64,000 bases of DNA. It comes from Tetradesmus obliquus (Eukaryota; Chlorophyta; Chlorophyceae; Sphaeropleales; Scenedesmaceae). Numbering within the stretch: the stretch's first letter is position 1; each line of letters opens with the position of its first letter. Location: positions 1,922,001-1,986,000 of the forward strand of contig CP126197.1 of NCBI GenBank assembly GCA_030272155.1, written 5' to 3'. Both the position numbers and the translations under genes were made by a program. Below the pieces are notes generated by a model. That model searched no databases. It saw only the letters and a list, made by a program, of their open reading frames with translations, and was not told where the DNA came from. Shown here in pieces: positions 10,648-22,100 of the stretch.

Positions 10648-11477
10648 TCATAGCTCCTAGGAGCCGCTGCTCCTGCTGCTGCAGCCACCACCGACAACAC
10701 AATCCTGCGCCCCAACCACTGTCATGCACAGCGCACTGCCAGCTCATGCTGCAGACGCCGAAAGGTCTGCTGCCGTTACTGCTGCTGCTGCTGCTACTGC
10801 TCCCATTGCTGCTGCTGCTGCTCCCGTTGCTGCTGCTGCTGCTGCTGTAAATCGCACCTTGATGAAGCCAATGTCGTTGGCATACTCCCTGAAGCACTGG
10901 CGGCAGATGTTCAGGTTGTACTTGCGGATGATGCCGCCCTGGTTGCTGCACACGCGGCTGCAGGATGCAGCAGCAGCAGCAGACAATGCCAGGAAACACA
11001 CGGCCACAGCAGGCAGAGCGCAAAAGCAGGGTCAGGCGAAGCTAGGTGTTGCATGCATCTGCGGCGGACCTGTTGCTGCAGACGTATATTGGCCCTGCCT
11101 GTACCCTGCCTCCGCTGCGCAGGTCTTAACTAACCCTGTCGGTGCTGTGCACGGAAACATGACAATGCCCAGTCGCCTTTGCTTGTTGTTGCACCAGCAT
11201 TGTGCTGTTGTGCTGCTGGTCCCAGCTAGCTCCCTGCTGCTGTTGCTCCAGCTGCTCCAGCGCAGCAGGCAGGTGCTGCTGCTACTGCTGCATGTTGCCA
11301 GCAGCTGCAAGCACCAGCTCCCGGGTAGATCGCCATCACTGCTTTGATCTGTCGGCCTCAAACCCTCTTGCAGCCTCCAGAGCAGCGGTGCAGCCTACGG
11401 TGCGGGGGCACTCACCACTTACGGCCGCCCTTGCCATACTCCTTGGGGTGGCTGTTCCACACGGCCTCGTGACCCAT
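10648..11477 (-). CDS. RPS29: 40S ribosomal protein S29 (uS14)
   Basis: Exon 1 (11416-11477) and exon 2 (10858-10957) join through a GTGAGT donor and a CCTGCAG acceptor. They give 54 codons starting [18 protein letters not shown] and ending NDIGFIK. The zinc-binding cysteines at residues 21, 24, 39 and 42 are present (CRVC and CRQC), as is the basic [17 protein letters not shown] core. The family is 55-56 residues long, so only one or two residues are missing after an intron with a GTGCGA donor. The best last exon is the hexamer at 10648-10653, which adds one Leu and a TGA, but this tiny exon is a guess. The protein sits in the head of the 40S subunit. Intron 2 is full of CAG-type repeats. 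The gene is divergent from the bPH2-like gene, 370 bp away. Confidence 0.9.
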
Positions 11478-11847
11478 TTTGTGTTGATTAGCACTGTAAG
11501 CACAAGGCTACAGAGGACCCTGCGAGAGAAGTTTGAGCGCGTCAGGCCAGGAAGCACTGCAACGGGCAACTCGCTATTCCATATATTATCCGCACCTGCT
11601 GGTCGTTGTTGGCTGAGTGCAAAGGACCGAAGAAGAGCCTTGCAGCGACTTTTGCTGAGTGCCGACTGGCCCAGACCATAAACCCATGGAAGAGCTACAG
11701 AACGAACAGCACGCTTTTCTGGCTCAGTCGCTTCCCTCACATTTCCATCGGCAATCACACATACATTGAAGCCAACCCACAGTGCTCAGAGGATACCATT
11801 TCGTCAGCAGCTCCTGACCTTGCCTTTCTCACCTTTACGTCGCACAC
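11478..11847. promoter_or_regulatory. Divergent promoter interval, RPS29 (-) / bPH2-like gene (+)
   Basis: The two start codons lie 370 bp apart and point away from each other, so both promoters must fit here. An AT-rich TCCATATATTATCC block at about 11578-11591 is the only TATA-like element, about 100 bp upstream of the RPS29 ATG. No clear TATA box precedes the plus-strand gene. Coding frames in the interval are short. Confidence 0.4.
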
Positions 11848-14437
11848 ATGGCAGCAATTGGCGGTCAGATGCAGGTCGGGATCCATCAAAATCGCCTAGC
11901 ACCAGTGCCTGCAAGGTGTATGCCCGTGGCCTTTCAGAGCAGGCCAGTGCAGCAACGTCGTCACAGTTGTGTGGTCAGGGCAGTAGACGGTGAGCAGGGT
12001 GTCTTTGGCTTTCAATCAGGTTTCATTTGTCTAACAACAGCCATAGTATGTCCAGCACAGCCTTTGAATGCCGTGGCAGCCTGTGGCACAGCATGTCACC
12101 ACATGCTGCGCTGAGGCGCCAGCATGTGAGCGCACCACAAAGGACACAGAATGAGCCATGGTCGCCACTTGCCTCTTTTCAGTGGATTTGCTCCTTTTCT
12201 AACCATTGAACCATTCTTAGTTCAGCACCAAACTGTTTGTACTGCTTACATCCCAACCACCTTGTCACAGCATCCAAGCTGGTGTTTCCTTGCATCAAAC
12301 CTGCGCTGCGCTTCCCACTGAGCACCAGTGCTTAGGCAGCTCCTTCCTGCTTCGTGTACATGCATCACAAATGTGTTCGTTGACTCAGCATCTTATGCAC
12401 ATGTGTTTGCTTCAACTTTCATGCTGCCAGATGACGAGCTGGATCAGCGCCTGGCTGCGCTGAAGCGCGCAAAGGGCGAGACGCCATACGCTGAGTCAAA
12501 GAAGCGCGCAGCAGCAGCACCAGCAGCAGGGCCAAAGGCAGCAGCTAAGGCAGAAGGTGAGCCTTGTGTATGAGCAGCATCAGCAGGTGACGGGAGTGGT
12601 AGTGGTGGTGTTGGTGGTGGGTATCAAGCTTGCAGGAGCTTGCAGAAAAGCAGGCTATGCTGCTGTGCGCCCATGACTGACATGCCCTTGCTTGGTACTT
12701 GATGCTGGATGTGGGTATTCTGCCTCTCTTCTGCTTGCTGACGCTGCTGCTTGCCAACTCTGCTGCAGAGAAGAAGAGCTATGACTACACAGATGAGAAA
12801 GTGCACTGGGAGGGAGGTCCAGCAGCAGGTGCGCACAGCTGAGGATGCCGGGTGTTCTGCTGCCAACTGCGATGTGTGGTCGCCAGCAGGTTTCCTGCAA
12901 GTTTGCGCAGCGCTGTTGCTGCGGCAGGCATGCAGTGCCTGCAGCTTCACAGCTTGCTACGTTCCGGGCCTCTGCATACAAACTAAATGTGCAGGCACGT
13001 ACGTGTGAAGACACATGCGTAAACACACGCTACATGCGACAGCCAACTGACACGATGTTACTTGTTTTCACTTCTGCAGCCGACCTGGCTTTCAACGTGG
13101 CGCTCGGTGCCACGCTTGTAGCGCTGCCGCTGACCATCGGCGCCATCACCCGCTCGGCATTTGTGAAGTACAAGTTCACAGACAAGCGCGTGTCTGTTGT
13201 TACAAAAGCGCCCTGGGAGAGTGAGTGGCTTGCTGAACATGTTGGCCAACGGCGCTTTTCATCTCATTCCATGATTTGCCCTTTCAACAATGGCAGCAGT
13301 GCGCAGCAGCTGACATGTAAATCTTCAGAGCACGTTCTGGGCACGTTCTGGACAGACAGGCAATGCCTGTGCACAGCGCGACATGAATCTGTTTGCGCAC
13401 CAGCTGGATGCGCCAGTGACTGCACTGCTGCTGTCTGTTATGCGGTGCTCTCCTTTCGTCTTTGCCGTCTTATTGTCCGCAAAACAAGTAGACCGACTGC
13501 GTCACTGAGTTCACTGCTGGTTTCTGTGGTGTGATGATGCTCCTCTTGTCTCTTTGCGTGCGCAGACAAGCAGACCGACTGCGCGTACCAGGAGGTGACG
13601 GAAGTGCGCACCGTGTCGCGCGGGCTGGGTGCGTGGGGCGACATGGTCATTCAGCTGAAGAACGGTGACAAGCTGGAGCTGCGCAGCTTGGAGAAGTGAG
13701 TGAACATCATTTCTGAACAGCAACAGCTGCACCTGTAGTGTTCCTTCGCCTCCTGCTGCCGTCGGTAATGTGTTGTGGAGACAAGCTGGAGCTGCGGAGC
13801 CTGGTGAAGTGAGTGGATCCAGTCTTCGCTTGCTGCTGCTGCTGGTGGTGGTGGTGGTGGTGGTGGTGGTGGTGGTGGTGGTGCCTTGTTAGGAGACAAG
13901 CATAACCTGCACAACCGCAGTCACAACCTGGAGAAGCGAGCTGGCGCTCCCTTCCGGCACACACGGCCATAGTAGCTTGGTAATTACACGCCGCTGCTGC
14001 CATCAGCAGCATGCTACTGCCGCTGCTGCACCTGCTGCCATCAGCAACAGGCTGAACTTCATGAAGCACAGCTTATGTCTGCTAAACCCCCAAAAGGAGC
14101 TGCAACCTGTTTAAAGTGCATGACTTACCGACTGACAATATATTGCACTGCATGACTCACTCCTCCGTCAGGTTCAGGGAGCTGCGTGAGTACGTGCTGG
14201 TGCGCCGCAACCCCTCTATGTCAAGCAAACAGCCTCTGATCACCTCCTGCCTGGTGTTGTATTGCTTCATGTGAACATCTGCTGTTCATCAGGTTCAAGG
14301 AGCTGAAAGAGTACGTGCTGGCGCGCCGTGATGCGCTTGGTGGTGGCCCCAAGAACCCCAAGGGCCCTCGCATTATGGACCTGGACTTGGACGACGACAC
14401 GGCCATGGGCAAGGGCAGCGGCAAGGGCTTTGCCTAA
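11848..14437 (+). CDS. Plastid-targeted membrane protein with bPH2-like domain
   Basis: Six exons join in phase: 11848-11989, 12431-12556, 12769-12828, 13080-13220, 13566-13695 and 14293-14437 (744 nt, 247 aa). The first exon is Arg-, Ala- and Gln-rich with almost no acidic residues and ends RRHSCVVRAVD, a typical algal plastid transit peptide and processing region. Then come an acidic/Lys helix (DELDQRLAALKRAK), a hydrophobic span (about residues 113-131, FNVALGATLVALPLTIGAI), and a basic strand-rich region (KYKFTDKRVSVVTK, then EVTEVRTVSRGLGAWGDMVI). That pattern is characteristic of bacterial-PH-like (bPH2/YdbT-type) domains. The tail has MDLDLDDDTAMGKG. It probably acts at a plastid membrane; the substrate is unknown. 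The start was chosen because it gives the transit peptide. Exon 5 and exon 6 sequences are partly repeated nearby. Confidence 0.75.
13667..13950 (+). repeat. Degenerate copies of the exon 5 donor region, plus (GGT)n run
   Basis: The exon 5 end (GACAAGCTGGAGCTGCGCAG at about 13670, then its donor) is repeated at 13781-13812 with its own GTGAGTG donor. It appears again, more decayed, at about 13893-13940. A (GGT)n microsatellite occupies about 13841-13882 between the copies. The extra copies lie in intron 5. Confidence 0.6.
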
Positions 14438-14664
14438 ACACCTAGACCCAGAACGTGCGGTTCAATGGACAGGCCGCTGCATGATCATGGACCTGGACGT
14501 TGATGATGACACGGCCATGGGCAAGGGCGGCAAGGGCTTCGCTTGAAGCCTAAAACCTGCGGTGTGATGGGAGCAGCACGCGCTTCTGCAGGTTCAGCAT
14601 AGGCGTGCACCTGGACGTTGATGATCATGCAGCGCTGGGCAAGGGCACCAAGTGCTTCGCTTAA
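14171..14664 (+). repeat. Tandem copies of the terminal exon of the bPH2-like gene
   Basis: The head of the last exon occurs twice, each time after an acceptor: GTTCAGGGAGCTGCGTGAGT at 14171 and GTTCAAGGAGCTGAAAGAGT at 14293. The exon end (MDLDLDDDTAMGKGSGKGFA plus stop) is repeated at about 14485-14546 and, more diverged, at 14610-14664, each copy ending in its own stop codon. Choosing the first acceptor instead of the second would give a different C-terminus that stops at about 14273. The 14293 exon is preferred because it keeps the full conserved tail. Confidence 0.7.
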
Positions 14665-14746
14665 GTCGTCACACCGCTGTAGTTCAATGCGCCGCATGCT
14701 TCAGCAGCGGTCTGGTGGCAGCAGCGCCAGCGGCAGCAGCACCTGC

Positions 14747-14751
14747 TGTAA
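14747..14751 (+). terminator. Candidate TGTAA polyadenylation signal of the bPH2-like gene
   Basis: TGTAA lies about 310 nt after the main stop and beyond the duplicated exon tails. Confidence 0.35.
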
Positions 14752-15890
14752 GCGGCGCTGGGATGCCTTGTGATGCACACGCTTCAGCAGCAATTTAGTC
14801 GTGGAGAGTAGCAGCAGCGGAGGCACAGCAGCAGGCACGGCACGTGAGCTGGTTTGAGATGCTTCTGACAGCGAATGCTGCAATGGTGTGCACAAGTACA
14901 GTATGCAAATCATGCGCTGCTGTGGGCACCTGTTGGCTGAGTGCTTGGCGGCAGCTCAGGCAGGAAGTGCAGGCGTGGATGATGGTGTTTCACGGCAACA
15001 TCAGCAGCAAGTGCTTGCCATGATTCGCTTGTCGGCGCTTCGCTTTACTGGCTGCAGCTATCACGGCGGTGCTTCTGCGAATCGCGGCGGCAACACCTTT
15101 GTAAGGTGCAGGTTGCAGATACATGCGTGCCAGACAGGACAACTGGATGTGTGGGGTTGGAAAGACTGTTGATGGCCAGGGAAGTATGCAGTTGCGCTCC
15201 AGGCTGTGCTGATGCATTTTGCTGCATCAGTTTTTGGCAGTTCTGGCCTCAAGGCAATTTTGCTTTGGATAGAGTGCAGGAAGCGGGTACAAGAGTGTGC
15301 GATTTACTTGTGAGTGAGTGTTCGCAGCAGCATGGGAGTCTTGTTTGCAAAAGCAGCAGTCATGTTGCGCAGAGACTGTGTGCAGCTGGCTGTTTTGGCT
15401 CTGCACTGACTGCTATGAACGGTGCTGCTTTCCTGCTGCATTGAGAGTGACGCACTCGGAGTGCCTCGTGGTGCTGCCTGTGTGCCTTTGTGATGGCATG
15501 CATGTAACCAGGGATGGTGCAGTAGCTTTTCCTGGATATGTGTATGCATGACAGCCTGTCACCTGAGGTGGTGACGCACAGCAGGTGGCTGCCTATCTTC
15601 TTTGGCAGCGCTGCTAGCAGTAGGCTTCTGCAGCCTCGTACATCACATTGCATGGCATGCTCAACCAAGCTGAGCACAGCACAACTTCAAGTGGCTTCAT
15701 TGTTTCTTTCCCTTCTGATATCGCACCTTTGTTGCAGCACTTTGTGATGTTTTCTGCTTGCAGCGAAAGCCACAATGTGGCGCGCTGAGCGGTAAAGGCC
15801 TTCACCTGTGGTGGTCTGTGTGATTGTTGCTGAATGCTGCTGCTGGTAACACCATGAACATCATATTTACGACTGTTGATGACTAATGGA
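14752..15890. other. Intergenic, no gene seen
   Basis: Frames are short and overlapping with no recognisable motif. No RNA gene was recognised. The sequence is unique within the window as far as I can see by eye. Confidence 0.4.
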
Positions 15891-16440
15891 ACAGTGCAGA
15901 ATCTGCTCTGTGGCTGCGCGTAGACAGCCAAGTTTGCCAGCTTGCTTGTGCGCGCTGCCAGCATCAGACAATGCATGTCTCAGGAGATGAATCAACACCA
16001 CGAGTTACCAAATAAGCGCCACAGCAACAACACCATTGGTGCCACACGTGCCATCTCCATGGCCTACAAATATAAGACGATCCAAAATCCGGATATGTCA
16101 GGACAGCAGGTACTAGCAACATGTTGTGCTGCTGAGGCCATGCAGACAGCGCCTTCCACACAATCAGCGTTATGCTGACCACATTGCACCTTCTGCCTTT
16201 GCCGGCCCACCCGCTCGCCTCTCCTTTCGCTTTGAGGTGGAAACAATCACAACAGTACTCTTCAACAGCGGTCAGCGAATGTGTCAAGGGTGTTTGCTTA
16301 CTATTGTAAACAAGCAAGTGGTTGTCAGCGACCCAGGCAGCCTTCGACCCCTGAGTAAGCTATGCTCATTTCAGCACCGTTCCAAGCGGCACGCAAATCT
16401 GCCTTCACCGGCTCCATCACTTTACCCAGCGGCGCACAGG
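15891..16440. repeat. Downstream part of segmental duplication (paired with about 28195-28745)
   Basis: The block shares ordered sequence with about 28195-28745. Shared landmarks include TTGCCAGCTTGCTTGTGCGCGCTG, ACAATGCATGTCTCAGGAGAT, the CAGCAACAACRCCAT block, GCCATCTCCATKGCCT, and TCACCTCTC/TCGCCTCTC followed by GCTTTGAGGT. It lies 3' of copy 1 of the pore-former-like gene, just as its partner lies 3' of copy 2. So the duplicated unit extends well beyond the gene. Confidence 0.7.
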
Positions 16441-16468
16441 GTTGCCATCACCAGCCCCGTCAATTTGC

Positions 16469-16871
16469 AACGTCTAAGCAGCATTTAAAGCATCCAAATC
16501 ACGATAGCAAATACGTCGGTAAGCCAGCAACTCCACTTACAGAGGAGCCATACATAGCCCACAATGTCCAATATTTTGGAGCCAGACAAGGCTCTTGGAA
16601 TGCAACGTCTAAGCAGCATTTAGGCATTCAAATCACGATAGCATATATACGTAGATGAGCCAGCAACCCCACTTACAGAGGAGCCATGCATAGCCCATAA
16701 TGCCAAGTATTTGGGAGCCAGAAAAGGCTCATGGAATGCAACGGTTAGCAGCATTGTTAGCATTCAAATCACGATAACAAATGAGGGATAAGCCAGCAAC
16801 TCCACTTACAGTGAAGCCATACATAGCCCATGGTGTCAAAGTATAAAGAGCCAGACAAGGCACATGTAATG
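16469..16871. repeat. Three tandem copies of an approximately 134-bp unit
   Basis: Units begin at about 16469, 16603 and 16739. Each carries CAACG-TAAGCAGCATT, AAATCACGATA, CAGCAACYCCACTTACAG, GAGCCATACATAGCCCA and GAGCCAGACAAGG. Single related units lie 3' of the other two gene copies (about 28790-28925 and 37610-37725). Each unit reads TGTAA on the minus strand within CTGTAAGTGG, so one could serve as the poly(A) signal of copy 1. Confidence 0.75.
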
Positions 16872-17094
16872 CAGTGATAAGAGCTCACAACACGGAGTCA
16901 AACAGGCTCATGAGCTTCATTTTTAAGGGAGCCAAAGGGGCAACACAGGAGCCATACAGGGCCCATAGTCTGCCATAACATTTCCAATCACGCCAGAAGC
17001 TTTTTGTTGAGCTTGGGCGTTCAGATGGTTGTAAACCAACATTTTTGGTGTGGGCCGCAAGCAGTGCGGAAGGCAATGCGGGACTCCAGCTTGA

Positions 17095-19072
17095 TCACTT
17101 GTCGCAGCAGGGGTTCCTGACATTGGTCTGGGCTGGGCAGCACATGGTGGTGTTGTCAGCGGCATACTCCTTGCAAGCAGGCTTCAGGAAGCAGAAGGAG
17201 CAGCCTGCAGCAAGAACCACATGATGTGCAAGAAGTCAGCGGCGCAAGCTGCATGTACATAAACGCGGAACATGTCTACAACATGCGTTGCACAGAGAAT
17301 CATTCCATGCTCTTTCACAAATCCACGTTTCTGCTTTAGTACTGCGGTTAACTGACGGCTGCTTGCACGCGCTGCTTGCGCTCGCCCATGTGCAGCAGAT
17401 GGCAAGTGCTGCTACAGTGACCTATCATCAAGATCAAGCTTGCCAGATGAACAGTGCTGGTTGAGACTTACATGCGTTGTACACGCCCCTGTCATCTGGG
17501 CAGCAGTTGCCCTGTACGCAGCGCAAACCCACACAGAGGCATGTTAGTTCTAGAAGCCAGTGACTGTGCAAGGCCAATGAGCATTGGCCCATGGGCCAAG
17601 CTCAACAGTGCACGCTTACGCAGGCTTAATTTGTTTTGTCAGCGCTGCCACATGCTGTATAGTCACGATATGTAGTAAATGGTGCACACATACAAGCAAC
17701 AGGGTATAACAGCACTTGGCATGCTGGCAGCCTCTTGTTTGAGGGAATATATGCAGCGCCTGAGGGTGGTCAAGAGCCCCAGGTCCCCCAATACGAGGCT
17801 GCTGACCATGGGTGTGTTTGCCGCTGGCCAGCCGCTTGTGAATGCCTTGACAGTAACACAGAACATGGATGCTGTGTGGTGATGTGCCCTGCCTATGCAA
17901 CATAGCGTTTGTACAGTTTCTGATCAGCTAGCCACACCGCATGAAAAGCAGCATGAGGATGATGCAACTTAACACCAACACCAGCATCTATGCACCTACA
18001 GGTGCAGCATGTCTATGCAAGGGCTCAGTACTAGTACACTACTGTCACTGCCAGTAGCGGCTGCAGGCCCACCTTGAGTCCATACGATGCGCATGTGGGG
18101 TTGCTTGCACAGGTTGCATTAGCCTGGGGGTAGACGATCGGTGGGTTCAGAGGGTACTGCCACAAGAGTGATATACACAATGATGTGTTGGCAGCACAGC
18201 GAGTAGCAAGGGTACTTGGTAAGGAAGGACTAGTTTTGAGTGGTTTGCGTGCTGTGGCAGTCAAGGTGTAGGAAGGTCATGCAGATGTTGCAAACAGCCT
18301 GGCTGTGTGCACTTTGCTAAACAACAAGTTTGGTCTGGTCCCACAGCAGGCCTATACACGTACGCTCCCAGCATGGTAAGCCAGGCAGCCACATCTGCAG
18401 TAGATGATAGACAAGATGGCAGCATGCAAGCAATGACCCTGTTTACCTGAGGGCCGTATGTGATGCGCAGCATAGAATCCACGGCGTTTAACACACCGTT
18501 GGTCTGCATGATCATGGTGTTGGCTTCAGTGGTCACCTTGTCGCACGTGTATGTGGTCACGATGGTGCAAGGCACCTGCAGCAGCGCGACATGTGAGGGC
18601 AGACGCTGTCACTTCGGGAGTGTAAAGTGTCTCTGCAAGCTCAGCTTGTGTGCGGCTGCAAAAGAAATGGAAGAAGAGCAGTTGGACAGCATCAGTCTGT
18701 GGAAAGTGCTTCAAGCACCTGTGGCTGGTGGATATCTCACTTTGATTTAGATTATCCATGACGATCAGGCTAGCATTGAGATCGCATCTTGACCTGGATC
18801 ATGCTAGCATCGAGATTGCCCCTCGACCTGGATCATGCTAGCACTGAGATCTCACCTTGACCTGGACCTTGCTAGCATTGAGATCGCACCTTGACCTGGA
18901 TCATGCTAGCACTGAGATCTCACCTTGACCTGGATCATGCCAGCAGATGCATTGGCAATGACGGTTTGCGCCGTCAGGCCCGGGATCTGCTGCTGCAGTG
19001 CGTACGTAACCGTGGAAGTGCGTGTCTCGGTGTTGGTATCAGTGGTGGTGAACTTCTGAGTGGCGGAGAACT

Positions 19073-19127
<55 letters not shown>

Positions 19128-22100
19128 GGAAATGGTCAGCTCGGACGCGCATGAGCCCTCGACAGGTCCACAATTTTGAGCAGCATGTGGAGCTTTGAGC
19201 TCTTGGTGCAGTTTGCTCTGGTGTCAGCTGCTACTGCACGGACAGCACACATGTGCATGTGTCGCCTGCACAACTGTGCTGCAGCTGCTGGAGCACTACA
19301 GACAGCAGCCTTCATTGCTGCCGTGCTGCCGACCCAGCTGGTTAGTGATCAGGAGCAGCGCAAGTTCTGAACAGCAGACGGCTGTACCATCTGCCGTTTC
19401 TCAGATGCAGGGCACGGCCTGTGTGCAGATGCATGTGCCTGCATGCACGCACGGCTTGTGTGCAGCTGCAGGGCGCAACCTGTGTGCAGCTGCAGGGCGC
19501 AACCTGTGTGCAGCTGCAGGGCGCAACCTGTGTGCAGCTGCAGGGCGCAACCTGTGTGCAGCTGCAGGGCGCAATCTGTGTGCAGCTGCAGGGCGCGGCT
19601 TGTGTGCAGCTGCAGGGCGCAACCTGTGTGCAGCTGCAGGGCGCAACCTGTGTGCAGCTGCAGGGCGCGGCTTGTGTGCGTTTGCTGAGCTGGCCGCACC
19701 TCCACGGAAGCCTTGTTGAGGAAGGGGATGCCAATCTCTGCGACGGCCTTCTCAGAGTATGCGAACTCCTTGGCATAAGTCATGGTGGCGGTCAGGGTCT
19801 GCTGGAATTGGAAGGTAACTGCATTCGGCAGTACAGGCAGCAGGCAGCATTGGGCACTGGAAGGTCACTGGAAGGTCACTGCATTGGGCAGTGCAGGCAG
19901 CAGGCAGCATTGGGCACTGCATTGGGCACTGGAAGGTCACTGCATTGGGCAGTGCAGGCAGCAGGGCGTGTCAGCGTAATACCAGCAGGCAAGTAGCAAC
20001 ATATATACTTTTCACTTAGCATGGCGCAGGTTCGGTTGTACAATGATGTTTGTCGGCAGCAGGTGCTGTGTCCTGCAAATCATCAGGATATTTCCGTGGG
20101 CATGCATCACCAACCATGAGGCATGTCTGCTTGTGCTATCACAGCTGCTGGGATTGAATGTGATGAAGAGCACAGTGTTGTACCTGTGAGTGTCTGGGCA
20201 TTATTGCCAAGGTTGACTGCCTCCGTTGTCGAGGTGTAATCGTAGGCCGACGTGGTGTAGCTGTGAAAAGAATCCGTGTATTTTGACATGGCAGAACGGC
20301 AAGCACAAAATGTCGGTGAGCCGAAGCAACGCGTTGCACAGCTTGACTGCAATATGCACACTTTCACAATTTGCAGTGCAGCCAAATGACGGCTCAGGCT
20401 GAGCTTCATGATATCAACTTGGGGACCATACACCACTGCACCCATGTCGTGGAATTTGCAGGCATTGCGTGATGAGCAGCAACCACAATGCAGCACATGA
20501 GCACGTAGCACAGAGAAAACTGCATTGTGCCAAACAGCATCTGCAGCAGGCAAACAACAGTGCAATGCCACATGAAGCTTGCGGACGTCCCACGACATCA
20601 CTACATGCACTGCAAGTGCTGGCCCTGGGCCAGCAAGCCACTGCAGTGGAGCACACCTGTCAGGGGTGGTTGGCAGTGTGCCCACAATCACCTGAACCTT
20701 CTGGAACTGCGGGACGCATGGCGTCTGGCAGACTCCACAGATTGGCTGGTCAGGGCAGGTGAAGCAGCACCTGCAGCCATGGCGGTGCAAGGCAGTACTC
20801 CGCTGCTGGTGCCAGGCAATACTTGGCGCATGTGCCTAGCACGCAGGCACAGTGCCACATCAAAGGCTTTGAGGCAGCACACAGCTGTGCTGAGGCGCAA
20901 GGGGATGAGCCATATGCGTAGGAATGCTACAGAGATTGGGCAATGTCACAATGCACCGCATCCCACAATGTGAATATTTGTCATTGTACAATGGCTGGTC
21001 TGGCATGTGTTTTGAATCATCACGCCCAAGCACGTTGCCAGCCGCCAAGGCCGATCGATATGATGGTACTGCGCAGTACATGGTAGTACGTAGTACAACG
21101 CATTTGCCGCAGTACCAGAGCTCAGCTGCATGCTGCACAGGCAGTAGTTCCTGCAATGGAGCAGGCGTGGAGCCATTCACACCACTCAGATCACTTACGA
21201 CTCGTAACCAACGGTGATGTCTCCTTGTTCACATCTCCTCCTGTCTGAGAATGCAGAACACGAGAAGCAGCTACAAACTCCCTCTCCAGGCTTATAGGTC
21301 CTGACGCACTGCAACCAGCCACAGCAGCAGCAGCAGCAGCAGCAGGCACTGGTTACAGGCAGTTTGAAGAGACAATCACAACGGGCACTGTGGACCCAGG
21401 AAGCAGCACAGACCACCAGCAGCAGCAGCAGCAGTGTACATGGCTCGCATGCTGTTGAAGAAGTTGCATGCCTGCATATGAATCTAAAAGAGGTGTTGCT
21501 GCCGGCGGCTGCCAACTGCTCATGCCACACTTGATATGTGTGCACATGCACTGTTGCTACCTTCTGCTGCTGCCGCCGTGCATGCTGTTCCATGAGCACA
21601 GAGCGGAGGCTGCCGGTTTTGTCTGCTCAGCTGCTGCTTATTGCCTCTCAGCGCCTGCAGCATCTAGCAGCTCCTGTATGCAATGCAGCCAGTGTTTACC
21701 TGCTGTCCAGTAGGGCAGGCCCTATAGTTCTGCGATGTATAGCCTGCACAGCTTTCAAAGATAGTAGGCTTGGCAAGGGATGAGGGTGACACGCCGTCAG
21801 CCTGGACACCAGAGCCAGCTTCATTCACCGCCTTTGATGCATTATCAGTGAGCATGAACGCTGCCTGTCGGGTGAGCGGCACACCAGACTGTGTGAACAG
21901 CTCCTGCTTGGCGCAAACCATGACGTCACAAACCATCAGGCCTGCGCACAGGGAGACGCAGCAGCCCTGTGACATGATGCATTGTGCATGGCAAGCTTAT
22001 GGGCAAGTCACTGGCTGAGTTCAGTGCAGCTATGAAGCGCATGTAAGCCAAAGCAGGGACAGACAGCTGACGGAGATGCAGCTTTCACATCTTGATCCCA

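Noticed and set aside
13033-13534. Plus-strand read-through frame across exon 4 of the bPH2-like gene
   Set aside because: It continues into an intron past a clear GTGAGT donor at 13221; the spliced model keeps phase with five other exons.
19195-19719. Long open frames in several phases across the 24-bp minisatellite
   Set aside because: The unit length is a multiple of three without stops, so openness is automatic; the region is an intron in the aligned gene copies.
21942-21965. Alternative acceptor 24 nt upstream of exon 4 in copy 1 (CATGTCACAG) that would avoid the microexon
   Set aside because: The AG is missing at the matching place in copies 2 and 3, whereas the microexon route works in all three.
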